64,000 bases of DNA from Bifidobacterium miconis (GCF_019331735.1 NZ_JAHBBH010000012.1:21508-85507), one strand, 5' to 3'. Counted from the stretch's first letter, positions 21,167-31,404 are shown. The notes: generated from the letters alone by a model not told the origin. Translations and numbers: made by a program.

Positions 21167-22939
21167 ATGAGTCCCCGCCAACTGCGCATCACCGTCGACG
21201 ATTTCAGCACCCGCGATCGTGCGTGCGCCGTGCTCAAACGCATCATCGACCCGGTCAAACCGTTCTACTCGCCTTCCGGCGCACGTCTCGACATCGGTTC
21301 GACCAGCACCTGGTACGAGAACGACACCATTCCCATGGAGGCGTTCTCGCGCGTACTGTGGGGGCTCACCCCGTTCTGGGCCGGCGGCGGCCGCGACGCC
21401 GACTTCGAGCGCATCGTGCGCGACGGCCTGACCGCCGGCACCGACCCGAACCATCCCGACTACTGGCATCCCTGCCACGACTACGACCAGAAGTTCTGCG
21501 AAATGGCGTCGATCGCGTTCGGCATGCTGTTCGCGCCCGCGCAGGTGTGGGATCCGCTCGGCGACGAGGCGAAACGCAACCTCGCCGACTGGCTCAACGA
21601 GATCAACCGTCACCGTTGCCTGTCCAGCAACTGGACGTTCTTCCGCATCATCGCCAACGTGGCGCTGCTCAAGCGTGGCATGCCGTATGATGCCGCGAAA
21701 CTCAAGGCCGGAGTCGAGTTCATCAACAGTCTGTACGACCGCGGCGGTTGGTATTCGGACGGCGCGAACGGCGACAAGGACTACTACAATCCGTTCGTAT
21801 TGGTGACGTTCGGCGTGCTCTATGCGCTGTTCATGGCCGACGAGGATCCGGACAACGCGCGCCGGTTCCGCGAACGCGCCTACGAGTTCGGCCGCGACTA
21901 CATCCACTGGTTCTCGCCCGACGGCCCCGCCCCCGCATTCGGCCGTTCGCAGACCTACCGGTTCGCGCAAGTCGCGTTCTTCTCCGCGTGCGCTGTCGCC
22001 GGCATCGACGTGTTCCCGCTGCCGGTGCTCAAGGGCATCATCGCCCGGCATCTGGCGGATTGGCTGAACCGCCCGATTTTCGACAATGCGGGCGTACTCA
22101 CCATCGGCTACGGATACCCGAACCTGCGCATGCAGGAGTCGTACAACGCGCCGGGCTCGCCGTATTGGGGGCTCGAGGCGTTCCTGTTCCTCGCGCTGCC
22201 GGCCGATCACGAGTTCTGGCGGGTGCCGGCCGCGCCGATGCCGCAGCTGGAGCCGCGTCATTACAGTGAGGCGACGCACACGATCGTCCAACGCGGGTCG
22301 GACGGCGACGTGGTGCTGCTGACGCCGGGGCTGGTCGGCGCGGACCGTCGCGCGCACGATATCGACAAGTATTCGAAGTTCGCGTATTCGAGCGCGTTCG
22401 GGTTCTCGGTGGCGCATTCGATGATGAACGTGCGCGAGAACGCGCCCGACAGCATGCTTGCATTCCGCATCGACGGATTCGTGTACTGCAAGGGCGTCGC
22501 CGAGCTGCTGCGCGCGGATTCCCGCGGGTTTGCGATTCGCTGGTCGCCGTGCCGCGGCGTGCGGGTCGAAACGACGGTGGAAGCGACCGAACACGGTCAC
22601 GTGCGCACGCATCGGATCATGTCGGACGTGGACTGCACCGCATACGACTGCGGTTTTGCGGTGAACAACGACGATCTGCGGCGGCCGACGCGGGCGGTTG
22701 GGGGATTGAATGCGCGGTGCGATTGCGACGGGCTGTTCTGCAGCGCCGCCGCGCTGACGGACGGTCCGGACGACCGTGACGGCGCGGACAACGCGGATCC
22801 GCAGCCGAAACCGCTGATCATCGAAGCGGATCCGAACACGAATCTGGTGCATCCGAAAACCGCCATCCCGGCGATCGAATACGTCATCACGGCAGGAAAG
22901 CCGGTCACCGTCCGCACGGCCTTCGACTACCTGCCGTAA
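21167..22939 (+). CDS. DUF2264 family protein, probable glycan-acting enzyme
   Basis: 590 aa. The N-terminal ~350 residues show the DUF2264 pattern (RVLWGLTPFWAGGG; HPDYWHPCHDYDQKFCEM; NWTFFRIIANVALLK; GWYSDG; PAPAFGRSQTYRFA), an (alpha/alpha)-barrel fold; a beta-rich C-terminal domain follows. Members commonly sit beside glycosidases in plant-glycan loci and are thought to act on uronic-acid or other oligosaccharides. No signal peptide. The substrate cannot be read from sequence; the GH2 partner suggests sequential action on the same imported oligosaccharide. Confidence 0.85.
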   Translation: MSPRQLRITVDDFSTRDRACAVLKRIIDPVKPFYSPSGARLDIGSTSTWYENDTIPMEAFSRVLWGLTPFWAGGGRDADFERIVRDGLTAGTDPNHPDYWHPCHDYDQKFCEMASIAFGMLFAPAQVWDPLGDEAKRNLADWLNEINRHRCLSSNWTFFRIIANVALLKRGMPYDAAKLKAGVEFINSLYDRGGWYSDGANGDKDYYNPFVLVTFGVLYALFMADEDPDNARRFRERAYEFGRDYIHWFSPDGPAPAFGRSQTYRFAQVAFFSACAVAGIDVFPLPVLKGIIARHLADWLNRPIFDNAGVLTIGYGYPNLRMQESYNAPGSPYWGLEAFLFLALPADHEFWRVPAAPMPQLEPRHYSEATHTIVQRGSDGDVVLLTPGLVGADRRAHDIDKYSKFAYSSAFGFSVAHSMMNVRENAPDSMLAFRIDGFVYCKGVAELLRADSRGFAIRWSPCRGVRVETTVEATEHGHVRTHRIMSDVDCTAYDCGFAVNNDDLRRPTRAVGGLNARCDCDGLFCSAAALTDGPDDRDGADNADPQPKPLIIEADPNTNLVHPKTAIPAIEYVITAGKPVTVRTAFDYLP

Positions 22940-22951
22940 CGCCATAACGCT

Positions 22952-22991
22952 CCGATGCGCCGCTGCCGCCGCGGCGCACGTCACGCATCGG
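22952..22991. terminator. Nested inverted repeat between convergent genes
   Basis: Inner stem TGCGCCGC / GCGGCGCA and outer stem CCGATGCG / CGCATCGG. No clear T-tract; probably a transcription stop for the two convergent genes. Confidence 0.45.
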
Positions 22992-22994
22992 GAT

Positions 22995-24170
22995 TCAGCG
23001 GGCGGCCTTGATCTTGCGGGCGAGGTCGGCGTCCCACATGGCACCGGTGGCGCTCATCACCGCGTCGGCACCGGCCGCGCGGTACGCGGCATAATCCTCG
23101 GGCGAGACCACGCCACCCAAACCGATGATCGTGTAGTCCAGTCCGAGCTTCTCGCGGATCGCGGCCAGACGGGCCACCATGTCGAGGCCGGCGCGGCGGA
23201 TCGCACGGCCGCACACGCCGCTGCGGTCGCGGCCCGCGCCCGGCAGCGCCTGTTCGCCGTTCGCGTCGACCAGTCGTGCGGAAATCGTGTTGATCGCGGA
23301 GAACGCCTGCACCGTGCCACGCTCGGCGGTTTCCTTCACCATGAACTCGAGCGCGGAATCGTCGACGATCGTGCGCTCCGGACCCCAGCCGCCGGTCACT
23401 TCGGTCGGCGGGATGTAGGCGAGCTTGATCGCGAGCGCGCGGTCGCCGATCTCGTTCTTCACGGCCTCGGTGATGCGCCCGACCAGCGCCGGATCGTGGC
23501 ACAGCAGACGGTTGTGGCCCTCGTTCGGGCAGCTCGTGTTCATGACCATCAGGTCGGCGCCGGTTTCGGTGACAAGCCGCGCGGTGGCGACATGGTCGGC
23601 GATGTAGTCGTCGGTGGTCATGCCTTCCGTACGCGAGCCCTGGAAGCTCGGGATGAGCAGCTGGCCCGGACCTGCGGCGGCGATGGCGCGCTTCATGTCG
23701 GGCTGCCATTCGTCCGGGTCGCGCGAGGGCACGCCGAACGAGTTGGAAATGGAGATCGGCTGCTCGTAGCGGGTGTCGGCGAGCACGCCCTCGTCGAGTT
23801 CGGCACTGCCGGGGATGAGCGAGCCGTCGGCGGATTGCGGATGCACGGCGAGCACGTTCGGGAACGGGTTGCAGCCCCACGCGCGCGAGCGCACGGTCTT
23901 GTAGGTGGCAAGGTCGAAGCCGGCGCGGAACGCGGCCGTGGTGAACCGCTCGTTGAGCAGCGGGCCGGCGGGGATGCCGAACGGCAGGTTGACCTGGTGA
24001 CCGAGGAAGTCGACGGCCGACTCGTCGGCAACCGCACCGGCGGCGTCCGCACTGGCGGCGGTCCCGTCCGCGTCCGCCGCAAGCGCCGCGGCGAACGCGC
24101 CGAACGGGCCCTTCGCGTAATTGTCGTCGTAGCTCAGGTTCACATCGTAGAACGGTTCGAAATCGCTCAT
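22995..24170 (-). CDS. Dihydroorotate dehydrogenase-like flavoprotein
   Basis: 391 aa, FMN-dependent TIM-barrel protein: NLPFGIPAGPLLNERF, VMNTSCPNEGHNRLL with the active-site Cys region, AIKLAYIPP, and the C-terminal phosphate-binding part IIGLGGVVSPEDYAAYRAAGADAV. It has the class-1-type Cys motif, but the overall sequence is divergent and no pyrimidine genes are nearby, so 'PyrD-like' is safer than pyrD. An Ala/Asp-rich insertion lies at ~30-50. ATG 24170 fits the upstream GGGAG. Confidence 0.78.
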   Translation of the reverse strand: MSDFEPFYDVNLSYDDNYAKGPFGAFAAALAADADGTAASADAAGAVADESAVDFLGHQVNLPFGIPAGPLLNERFTTAAFRAGFDLATYKTVRSRAWGCNPFPNVLAVHPQSADGSLIPGSAELDEGVLADTRYEQPISISNSFGVPSRDPDEWQPDMKRAIAAAGPGQLLIPSFQGSRTEGMTTDDYIADHVATARLVTETGADLMVMNTSCPNEGHNRLLCHDPALVGRITEAVKNEIGDRALAIKLAYIPPTEVTGGWGPERTIVDDSALEFMVKETAERGTVQAFSAINTISARLVDANGEQALPGAGRDRSGVCGRAIRRAGLDMVARLAAIREKLGLDYTIIGLGGVVSPEDYAAYRAAGADAVMSATGAMWDADLARKIKAAR

Positions 24171-24272
24171 GGCACTCCCAACGTCAGGCAAACAGCATGC
24201 GGAAAATCGGTCCATTCCACTGTAAGACAAGCCGTCCTCCGCACACGCCCAGACCGGCCGCCGATCACGCGA

Positions 24273-25508
24273 TCATGCCGCGCCGGCCATCGCCATCGCG
24301 AACGAAACAAGCGCAATCAGCACGTTCAGGATCACCAGCGTGAGGAACAGGCCGGACGTCCAGCCCCAGTACGTGCCGGGCGCGGACCGGTTGACGCGCA
24401 CGTACTCGCGCAATCCCCAGCCGTACTTGAGCAGCACCCAGATCAGGCCGCCCACGCCGACGATCACCAAACACACCGCGTACACGACGTTGCCCGTATC
24501 TCCGAACCGGTCGGCGATCGCACTGAACACGCCGCCGATGACCGCATTGTTGAACACGTGCAACACGATCGACCACACCAGCGAATACTCCATCGCGACG
24601 AACGCGAAGATCAGACCGCACGCGAACGCGAACAAGCCCTGCACCACGTCGTCGTGGAACAGCGCGAACATGAGCGACGAGGTGAGGATCGCGAAATTCC
24701 TGCCGAGCGGCTTGAGCTCCTTCATCACCACTCCGCGGAACACGAGTTCCTCGATGACCGGCCCGATCAGGCCGATGTACAGCCACATGCTCACCGTGAC
24801 GGCCGACTCCTCGATGCCCTCCGACGTGGGTGACGCGAGCGGCGTGTCGAGCGCGGCAAACGCGACCTGGATCACAATGGACACGCCCTGCACGCCGACC
24901 AGCATCGCGGCGAACGCAAGCAGCCACGCGGGGCGCATCGCGGCATGCGGCTCGCGCGGGTCGCCGGTCCAGAACGCGCGCGTGAGGATCGTGCGATGAC
25001 GCATGAGCAGCATGAACGCGAAGCCGACCGCGACGGCCAGAATGTACAGCGCGCCGGTCCATTGCACGGTCTGCCGGGCGATCTCCTGCTCGAACTGGGA
25101 CAGTTCCTGCTCGGAGAACATGCCGGACATAGCTTGCGAACCGTAACGGGACGTGGCGGCGGCGAGGCCGATCACCATGCCCGCGATCAGGCTTGTGGCG
25201 GTGAATATGGCCTGATACGCGAGCGCGAGGCCGGCGACGCGGCCGACGGTTTTGCGCAGGGTGCGGCGGCGGACCGTTTCCGGGTCGACCGGCGGCTGCG
25301 GCGGGTAGGCGTAGGGGTATGGCTGGTACTGCTGATACGACGACTGAGCTTGGTATTGCGGCTGTTGATACTGCGGCTGTTGCGGATACGGCGGATACGA
25401 TTGCGGTTGCTGCGACTGCTGGGATTGTGCGGACGGTTGCGACCGCGTCGGCTGCGACGGTGCGCCGGAATCCGGCTGATGCTGGGGCTGAGGTTCGTTG
25501 GTGCTCAT
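24273..25508 (-). CDS. CPBP-family intramembrane glutamic endopeptidase
   Basis: 411-aa multi-pass membrane protein. The first ~75 residues are a cytoplasmic Gln/Pro/Tyr/Ser-rich region (repeats like QYQQPQYQ). About eight transmembrane segments follow. The CPBP (Abi) motifs are intact: EELVFRG, FALFHDD with the His, and HVFNNAV. In the CAAX protease and bacteriocin-processing family the Glu-Glu and His residues form the active site. Substrate unknown. It is divergent from the response regulator. Confidence 0.88.
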   Translation of the reverse strand: MSTNEPQPQHQPDSGAPSQPTRSQPSAQSQQSQQPQSYPPYPQQPQYQQPQYQAQSSYQQYQPYPYAYPPQPPVDPETVRRRTLRKTVGRVAGLALAYQAIFTATSLIAGMVIGLAAATSRYGSQAMSGMFSEQELSQFEQEIARQTVQWTGALYILAVAVGFAFMLLMRHRTILTRAFWTGDPREPHAAMRPAWLLAFAAMLVGVQGVSIVIQVAFAALDTPLASPTSEGIEESAVTVSMWLYIGLIGPVIEELVFRGVVMKELKPLGRNFAILTSSLMFALFHDDVVQGLFAFACGLIFAFVAMEYSLVWSIVLHVFNNAVIGGVFSAIADRFGDTGNVVYAVCLVIVGVGGLIWVLLKYGWGLREYVRVNRSAPGTYWGWTSGLFLTLVILNVLIALVSFAMAMAGAA

Positions 25509-25634
25509 GCCGTTCAGGCTACCCGTCGTTGCTGAACGAATCGTGACGATATCCACACATGTCTACCAGCGAACGTTCATGACCCGTCCAAGCAATGACG
25601 GCAAGACGAACCCCGAACAATTAGGATGGGATTC

Positions 25635-26366
25635 ATGGTCGAAACACAAGGGTCCGCACGCGTGCCGGTGACGGTGGCAGCGGTGGACAACGATCGCATG
25701 GCGCTGCTGGCATTGAAGGGGATCATGCCGCAGCTGCTGCCGGAATCGAGATGGCTGTGGGGCGTGGAAACCGCGGACGAGGCGGTGCACAGGACGCTCG
25801 ATCCGGATACGCGGCCGCAGGTGCTGTTGGTGGACATGTCGCTTGGAGACGCGACCGGCGTGAGCGTATGCCGTATGATCCGGCAGCGCACCAACCGGGT
25901 GGCGCTGCTCGCCATCACCGCGTTTCCGACGGACGCGTATGCACGTCGCGCTGCCAAGGCGGGTGCGCAGGGCATCGTATCGAAGGCGGACATTCCGCAG
26001 TTGGCGAAGGCGCTGCGTACGGTGGCGACCGGCGGAACCTTTGCCCCGCCGCAGTTCGCAGGCATGTTCCGCGCCGCCGATGCGGCGGTCGTCGTGACGG
26101 GAACCGCGGCCGCTTCAACCGTGCCCGAAGCGGCCATCACGCCCGGCACCGAGACCGATGTCGATGCCAACACCGGGAACCGCCCCAAGCTTGGCGCCAA
26201 AGAGTCCGAAACCCTGCATTTGCTGTCGCAGGGCCTCAGCTACGACGAGATCGCCTCGCGTTGGGGCGTGGCCGCTTCGACCGTGCGCACGCACGCGCAC
26301 CGGGCGGTCGACAAGCTCGGCGCCCATTCCCTCGCCCACGCCATCGCGATCTGGTTAAGTCGCTAG
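25635..26366 (+). CDS. NarL/LuxR-family response regulator
   Basis: 243 aa. Receiver domain at residues ~8-125 with acidic pocket (AAVDNDR), phosphoacceptor Asp in VLLVDMSLGD, and conserved Thr/Lys (AITAFP; VSKADI). A ~45-residue Ala/Thr linker leads to a C-terminal LuxR-type helix-turn-helix (LGAKESETLHLLSQGLSYDE; VAASTVRTHAHRAVDKL). Its probable partner kinase is on the opposite strand; the two stop codons share a CTAG at 26363-26366. ATG 25626 is an alternative start. Confidence 0.9.
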   Translation: MVETQGSARVPVTVAAVDNDRMALLALKGIMPQLLPESRWLWGVETADEAVHRTLDPDTRPQVLLVDMSLGDATGVSVCRMIRQRTNRVALLAITAFPTDAYARRAAKAGAQGIVSKADIPQLAKALRTVATGGTFAPPQFAGMFRAADAAVVVTGTAAASTVPEAAITPGTETDVDANTGNRPKLGAKESETLHLLSQGLSYDEIASRWGVAASTVRTHAHRAVDKLGAHSLAHAIAIWLSR

Positions 26367-27833
26367 TTGGCCACAATCGGAATTTCAGCGTCGATCGTCC
26401 ACGCGCCATCCTGCGCACTGGCATGCAACGTGCCGCCAAACGCCTCGATGGACGCGCGATGAAGACTAAGACCGCTGCCATGCCGGTGACCATGGGTCAA
26501 GGAATCGGATTCGTCCGCGAGCACGTTGACCTCGTTGATGCGAATACGCCGATCGTCGATAGTGACGAACAAGTGGTATGCCGGATCCGCCCGCATCGCG
26601 CAGTGCCGCACCAGATTCGCATAGATTTCCTCCAGAAGGTTCATCGTCGCTCTTCTCACGGCTGGCGACACCGTCTTCGAGCCCGTACACCGCACTTGGG
26701 ACGTACCCCGAATGCCCAGCATGGCCATCGTGCGATCCTGATCTTCGACGTACTTTTCCAGTTGCGCTTCGAACGGAGATTCCATGCCCTCTTCATGCGC
26801 GGCAATTCCTTCGGACAAATCCGGATTAGTCACCGGTTCCCGCGTGCCGTTAAGCACGTCGATCACCTCGTGCACGCGGTCGAGCGCATGGTGCGACCGT
26901 TCGTAGATGGTGTCGAGCATCGCGTCGAGATCCCCGGAGCCGGCAATGCCCGAAACGGCTGGAACGGCTGGGACGCCCGACGAATCCGCGGAATCGTCCG
27001 TCGCCTTGGCGCGGTTTTCGGATGTCATCGAAGTCTGCCGCAACCGCGGCCTTCGCCCGCCACGCGAGCATGGCGATGGTGGACATGTCGTTGGCCACCG
27101 AATCGTGGATCATGTGCGCGAGCTCCTGTTCGCGCGTGATGCGGCGCAACAGCCGTTCGCTGCGCGCGGCCCGCTCGTTCGCGTCGGCGGTGCGCCGGAA
27201 CGCCGCGCCGAACGTGACGAGAAACCCGACGATCATCAGGTCGAGCACGAACGTGAACACGAGCACGATGACCGAATACTGCGGCAGCGCGGCTGCAATG
27301 GCTTGTTTGCGAGCCGCGGCGCCGCCCGTCGCTGCATCGTCGGCGACGATGTCGTTGATCGCGCCGATGACGCCGCGGATCGCGCGGCCGCCGATCGAAT
27401 TGGTGCCGGCGAACGAGAAACCGATCGCGTCGATCATCGCGTAGCCGAATACCGCCGCGACCGCACCCCACCGCGGCAGCAGATAGCCGACGGCGAGGAA
27501 CGCGGTCATGATCGCCGTGCCACCGCTGGTCCACCAGCCCTGTCCTGGCAAAAACGAGCATCCCACGACAGCGGCCAGCAGCACGAGCGCGCACGGCACG
27601 CCGCGCATGAACGGGATCGCCGCGATGAGTCCCAGCCACGCGAGCGCGAGCAGCATCTGCACCGGCGAATCGGGCGGCATGACGATCAGTTCGAGCACGA
27701 TCAGCACGCAGCCGAACATCGTGTTTTTCTCCAGAAAGTGCGGCTCGCGCCACCACGCGCGCCAACCGACGAGCGGATTGCCGTCGCGCAAATCGTCGTC
27801 ATGCGGACGGTTGCAGTCAGCCGGACCGGTCAT
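26363..27833 (-). pseudogene. Sensor histidine kinase split by a frameshift
   Basis: Two minus-strand frames together make one NarL-type kinase. The first (from ATG 27833) has about six membrane helices and the dimerisation/phosphoacceptor helix (ELAHMIHDSVANDMSTIAML), and stays good to ~27025. There it loses its character and runs Arg-rich to 26850. The remainder continues in the +1 frame (ATG 27028 onward) with helices resembling a kinase and an incomplete ATPase end (INEVNVLADESD; GSGLSLHRASIEAFGGTL). One extra base near 27010-27030 explains it; an A4 run (GAAAACC) is at the junction. It may be a mutation, a sequencing error or a real two-protein or frameshifted product. It overlaps the upstream DUF805 gene by ATGA. 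Confidence 0.65.
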
Positions 27834-28621
27834 CGCGCCTCCTCGCGGGCCGTATCGGACACCGCTGGCGGCCGGTCGAATCGCGCGCCGCGCGAGTCGC
27901 TGGGCAGAATCATGAGCAGCACCGACGCGAGCAAGGCCAGCAACAGCATGCCGAGCATGGTCAGCGTGGCCACGACGGTCACCTGCAGCGAACCGTCGTC
28001 ACCCCCGGCGTATCCGTCGATCATGCCGCCGACGAACAGCACCGCGAAAAACGCCGCGAACGCGCCGAGCTGCAGCGCGGTGGGCAGAATCACCCACCAT
28101 CCGCGCAGGTTCTCGTCGTGCAGCCGGCGCACGGACAGCGACAGGTCAGGCAGAAACAGCAGCAGCCAGCAGACGAGCTGCGCCACGGTTCCCGCGTCGT
28201 CCCAGACCGCGGTCCCGACGCCGGCCCACAGCATGGCGACGCTTGCGATCGCGATGCAGACCGCCTGCACGAGCATGCCGAACAGCCACGCCCACCAGTA
28301 TTCGCCGCGCGACGCGCGCCCGTGGAACACGAACGTCTTGCGGAACATCCGCACGGTCGCCGCGCGGAAACCGATCCCGTACCACGGCTCCCACAGCGCG
28401 GGACGACGCGCGTCCGACGCCGTTGCCCCGACCCGTTGCGACTGGGCGTACGTCACGTACGGATTCGCCGCGTACGGACCAGTGCCGTACGGATCGCCGG
28501 ACACCGAATCGCCGGACACCGGATCGCCGGACAGTGCCGTCGACGACTCAGACGACGTCGACGATGCAGATAACGACGCCGGCGAACGTTTCTCCGGCGG
28601 GAACATGTTGGACTCGGTCAC
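27830..28621 (-). CDS. DUF805 family membrane protein
   Basis: 263 aa from GTG 28621, chosen because AAGGGAG lies 5 bases upstream; in-frame GTG 28648 and ATG 28606 are alternatives. A Ser/Asp/Gly/Pro-rich cytoplasmic start with tandem 'SGDP'/'GDS' units precedes the DUF805 core (TFVFHGRASRGEYWWAWLF; LSLSVRRLHDENLRGWWVIL) and four transmembrane helices. DUF805 function is unknown. Its stop overlaps the start of the kinase, so both are translated from one message. Confidence 0.85.
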   Translation of the reverse strand: MTESNMFPPEKRSPASLSASSTSSESSTALSGDPVSGDSVSGDPYGTGPYAANPYVTYAQSQRVGATASDARRPALWEPWYGIGFRAATVRMFRKTFVFHGRASRGEYWWAWLFGMLVQAVCIAIASVAMLWAGVGTAVWDDAGTVAQLVCWLLLFLPDLSLSVRRLHDENLRGWWVILPTALQLGAFAAFFAVLFVGGMIDGYAGGDDGSLQVTVVATLTMLGMLLLALLASVLLMILPSDSRGARFDRPPAVSDTAREEAR

Positions 28622-28800
28622 GGGATCTCCCTTGCTCACGGTCTCCACTCAACCGCATTCCCGCCGATTTGTCCAGTCCACCTCGTCCCCTAGTCAACAA
28701 GCGTGTACCCAATCGTCGCAGCCGCATCCGCTTCGTCTAGAGTGAAGGCATCGTAACCGTACGTCAACCGTGCGCACGCGCATCCGCAGAAGGGGAACTC

Positions 28801-29499
28801 ATGGACGACACCGCATCGCCGAAACCAATCATCGACACCGGCGCACCACCGCAAACGACCGCCCTATCCGCAGCATCCAACATCCCGGCAACCGCGGCTC
28901 CGCCCGTCGCCGAACCGGCGAGGCCCGCATCAACGGCGCCCATACCGATGCCATCCGAACCGGCAACGCCCGAACCGCCGAGGCACGATCCCTCACAGTC
29001 CGTCCCGTGGAACCACACGAACGAGTGGCGCAAGCTGCCCGAACGCATGGACCAGGTCTGGATGATCGGCGAGGCGGTCAGCTGCGCATGCTGGCTCGCC
29101 GGATGCGCGGTCGCGGCGGCGATCTGCTGGTTCAACGGCTGGTGGCATTTCTGGCAGCCGCTCGTCATCGGTTTGGTCGGCGCGGGCGCGATCCTCAGTC
29201 TCGCGTCGCAGCCGCTGCAGACGCGCTACCGCTACGCGTTCAACCGCTTCATGATCGGCGACCGCTATCTGCGCATCCGAGACGGCTGGCTGTTCCGCAC
29301 AACCACGACGATCCCGTACAACCGCGTGCAGCACGTGGACACCGAGCAAGGCCCGATCCTGCGCCGGTTCGGTCTGACGACCATCAGCGTGCACACCGCC
29401 GTCGGCGAGCACAAGATCGAATCGCTCGAAACGGCCGAGGCGGAACGTGTGACGGCGCTTATCGCCGAACGCGTCGCCGTCGCGAAGGAGGACTTGTGA
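28801..29499 (+). CDS. PH domain-containing membrane protein (YdbS-like)
   Basis: 232 aa. A Pro/Ala/Thr-rich cytoplasmic N-terminus (~65 residues), two transmembrane helices (~90-130), then a bacterial PH domain (RYLRIRDGWLFRTTTTIPYN; RVQHVDTEQGPILRRFGL). GAAGGGG precedes ATG 28801. It is the first of a two-gene unit with the three-module paralogue, overlapping by one base (TGATG). B. subtilis YdbS/YdbT pairs are linked to resistance to membrane-active peptides; the role here is inferred. Confidence 0.88.
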   Translation: MDDTASPKPIIDTGAPPQTTALSAASNIPATAAPPVAEPARPASTAPIPMPSEPATPEPPRHDPSQSVPWNHTNEWRKLPERMDQVWMIGEAVSCACWLAGCAVAAAICWFNGWWHFWQPLVIGLVGAGAILSLASQPLQTRYRYAFNRFMIGDRYLRIRDGWLFRTTTTIPYNRVQHVDTEQGPILRRFGLTTISVHTAVGEHKIESLETAEAERVTALIAERVAVAKEDL

Positions 29500-31358
29500 T
29501 GTGCACGACTGAGACGAACGATCCAGCACATCCCGGCCGTCACGATGACGGATGGCGCATGCTGCATCCGGCTGCGCTGATCATGGGCGTCGCCGGCTCG
29601 GTCAAGTCGGCGATCGGCGTGCTGCTCGCCGTCGTCGGCTACCGGATCATCCGCAACGGCTGGTCCGACTGGATTTTCGCTGGCGCCGTCGTGCTGGCAT
29701 TGGCGCTGTTCGTCGTGCCGGCCGTCACCGAATGGCTGACCACGCGCTACCGGCTGGGAGCGGACGCGCTGGAGCTGCGTACGGGCCTGTTCTCGCGCAA
29801 ACACCGCACGATCGGATACGGCGCGATCCACACGATCGACAGCGCGTCGCCGATGTACCTGCAGCCGTTCGGCGTGACGCGGCTGACGATCACGGCGGCC
29901 GGATCGGACGCAAACATCACGCTCGACGCGGTGCCGGTCGCGCTGCAGCTCGAGCTGGAGTCGCTGCGCGCGGCCAGCGCATCGGCACCGGCATCCGCCG
30001 CGCAGTCGCCCGCATCGGCGGCACCCGCAGCAACGGCATCACCATCAACGGCATCGGCATCAACGGCATCGGCATCGCAAACCCCGGCGTCACGTAAGCC
30101 GACCGACAACGACATCCCCGCGCGCGACGGCATCCCTCGCATCTCAGCGTTCTCCGACCGGCCGGTATTCCGCGCGTCCGTGCGCGACATCATCCTGTTT
30201 GCCGTCACCAACATCGGCGCGCTCACCGCCGCACTGGCGATGTACGCGTTCTTCGACCAAATCCATGACCTGATCCCGCGCGACTGGATGCGTTCGGCCA
30301 CGCGGTCGGTCGACGCGATCGTCGCGCGCGGGGCCCTGTCGATCGCACTGTTCGCGGCGGCGTGCGTCGTTGTGGTCATGGCCGTGAGCGTCGTTGCGGC
30401 GATGCTGCGGTTCTACGGGTTCGAAGTGTGGCGTCGCGGCGACGACCTGGTGATCGTGCGCGGTCTGTTCACACGCCGCACGTCCACGCTGCCGGTCAGC
30501 CGCATTCAGACGATCGTGATCCGCCAGTCACTGCTGCGCCGGCCGTTCCGGCTGTGCTCGGTCAGTCTCGGCCTGAGCGCGTCGACGAACTCCGGCGACG
30601 ACGATGCGTCCGGTTCCGATGCGTCGGACATCCTGCCGGTCGTGGGCACGCGCCGCGTGACCGCGATCCTGCGCGCGATGCTACCGGAGTGGGATGTGCG
30701 CGACGATCTGCCGATGCGTCGCACCGGCCGCGGCCTGACGCGGTATTACGTGACATTACCGATCACGTGCGGGCTGCTGACCGTCGCCGGGACGGTCGGG
30801 GTGATGCTGACGTACGGCTGGACGGGCCGATGGTGGGCATGGCCGGTGACGGCGATCGTAACGCTGGCCGCCGCGCTGTGGACGGTCTGCGATTGGCTGC
30901 GCGCTCGGGTCGAGGGGTATGCGCTGCCGGGCGAGATGACGGACAGGAAGACGAACGACGCGCGCGACATTGCGGGCAACGTTACCGGCGGCACAGCACA
31001 GCCGCAGGGCAAGACGACGATTCCCCTCATCAACGACTGCGTCCGATCGGCGAATCCTGCGGCCTCCGCGGTTTCCGCTGGCGGGACCGCCGATGCGAAA
31101 ACGCTGGAGAGCGCCCCGGCCATGACACTTCCCCACCGCATCGTGGCGACCGGAACGCGCGGTCTAAGCCGGTACATGATGGTCACCCGCCGGTCACGCG
31201 TGCAGTCCGTGTCGCGCACATCGGCGCTGTGGCGCGAGCCGCGCGGCATCGAAACCCTGCGAATGCCGCTGTTCGTCACCAATGACATCGACGAACTGCG
31301 GTTCCGCTTCCTGCGTACCGCCGACGCCGATCGGCTGGCGGCGTGGGCGGAGGCGTGA
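29499..31358 (+). CDS. Multi-PH-domain membrane protein (YdbT-like)
   Basis: 619 aa, starting at ATG 29499 with AAGGAGG upstream. Three PH-like modules are visible: YRLGADALELRTGLFSRKHR (~75), VWRRGDDLVIVRGLFTRRTS (~315) and a C-terminal one (TRGLSRYMMVTRRSRVQSVS, ~555), separated by pairs of transmembrane helices. A ~50-residue Ser/Ala/Thr/Pro repeat (TASAS units) lies at ~165-205. This is the usual partner of the single-PH gene just upstream. Confidence 0.88.
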   Translation: MCTTETNDPAHPGRHDDGWRMLHPAALIMGVAGSVKSAIGVLLAVVGYRIIRNGWSDWIFAGAVVLALALFVVPAVTEWLTTRYRLGADALELRTGLFSRKHRTIGYGAIHTIDSASPMYLQPFGVTRLTITAAGSDANITLDAVPVALQLELESLRAASASAPASAAQSPASAAPAATASPSTASASTASASQTPASRKPTDNDIPARDGIPRISAFSDRPVFRASVRDIILFAVTNIGALTAALAMYAFFDQIHDLIPRDWMRSATRSVDAIVARGALSIALFAAACVVVVMAVSVVAAMLRFYGFEVWRRGDDLVIVRGLFTRRTSTLPVSRIQTIVIRQSLLRRPFRLCSVSLGLSASTNSGDDDASGSDASDILPVVGTRRVTAILRAMLPEWDVRDDLPMRRTGRGLTRYYVTLPITCGLLTVAGTVGVMLTYGWTGRWWAWPVTAIVTLAAALWTVCDWLRARVEGYALPGEMTDRKTNDARDIAGNVTGGTAQPQGKTTIPLINDCVRSANPAASAVSAGGTADAKTLESAPAMTLPHRIVATGTRGLSRYMMVTRRSRVQSVSRTSALWREPRGIETLRMPLFVTNDIDELRFRFLRTADADRLAAWAEA

Positions 31359-31371
31359 ACGCCAACGCCGA

Positions 31372-31398
31372 TTGACAAGCTCGCCGCCGCGGTATCAT
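31372..31398 (+). promoter_or_regulatory. Promoter of the EamA transporter gene, leaderless
   Basis: TTGACA at 31372-31377 and TATCAT at 31393-31398, spaced 15 bases (shorter than the ideal 17). The -10 ends 6 bases before GTG 31405, so the transcript probably begins at the start codon. It lies just after the PH-domain gene. Confidence 0.6.
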
Positions 31399-31404
31399 CG
31401 TCCG

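Noticed and set aside
22995..24170. Assignment as the pyrimidine-pathway pyrD
   Set aside because: The family motif fits, but no pyr genes are adjacent and the sequence is divergent, so the narrower name was not used.
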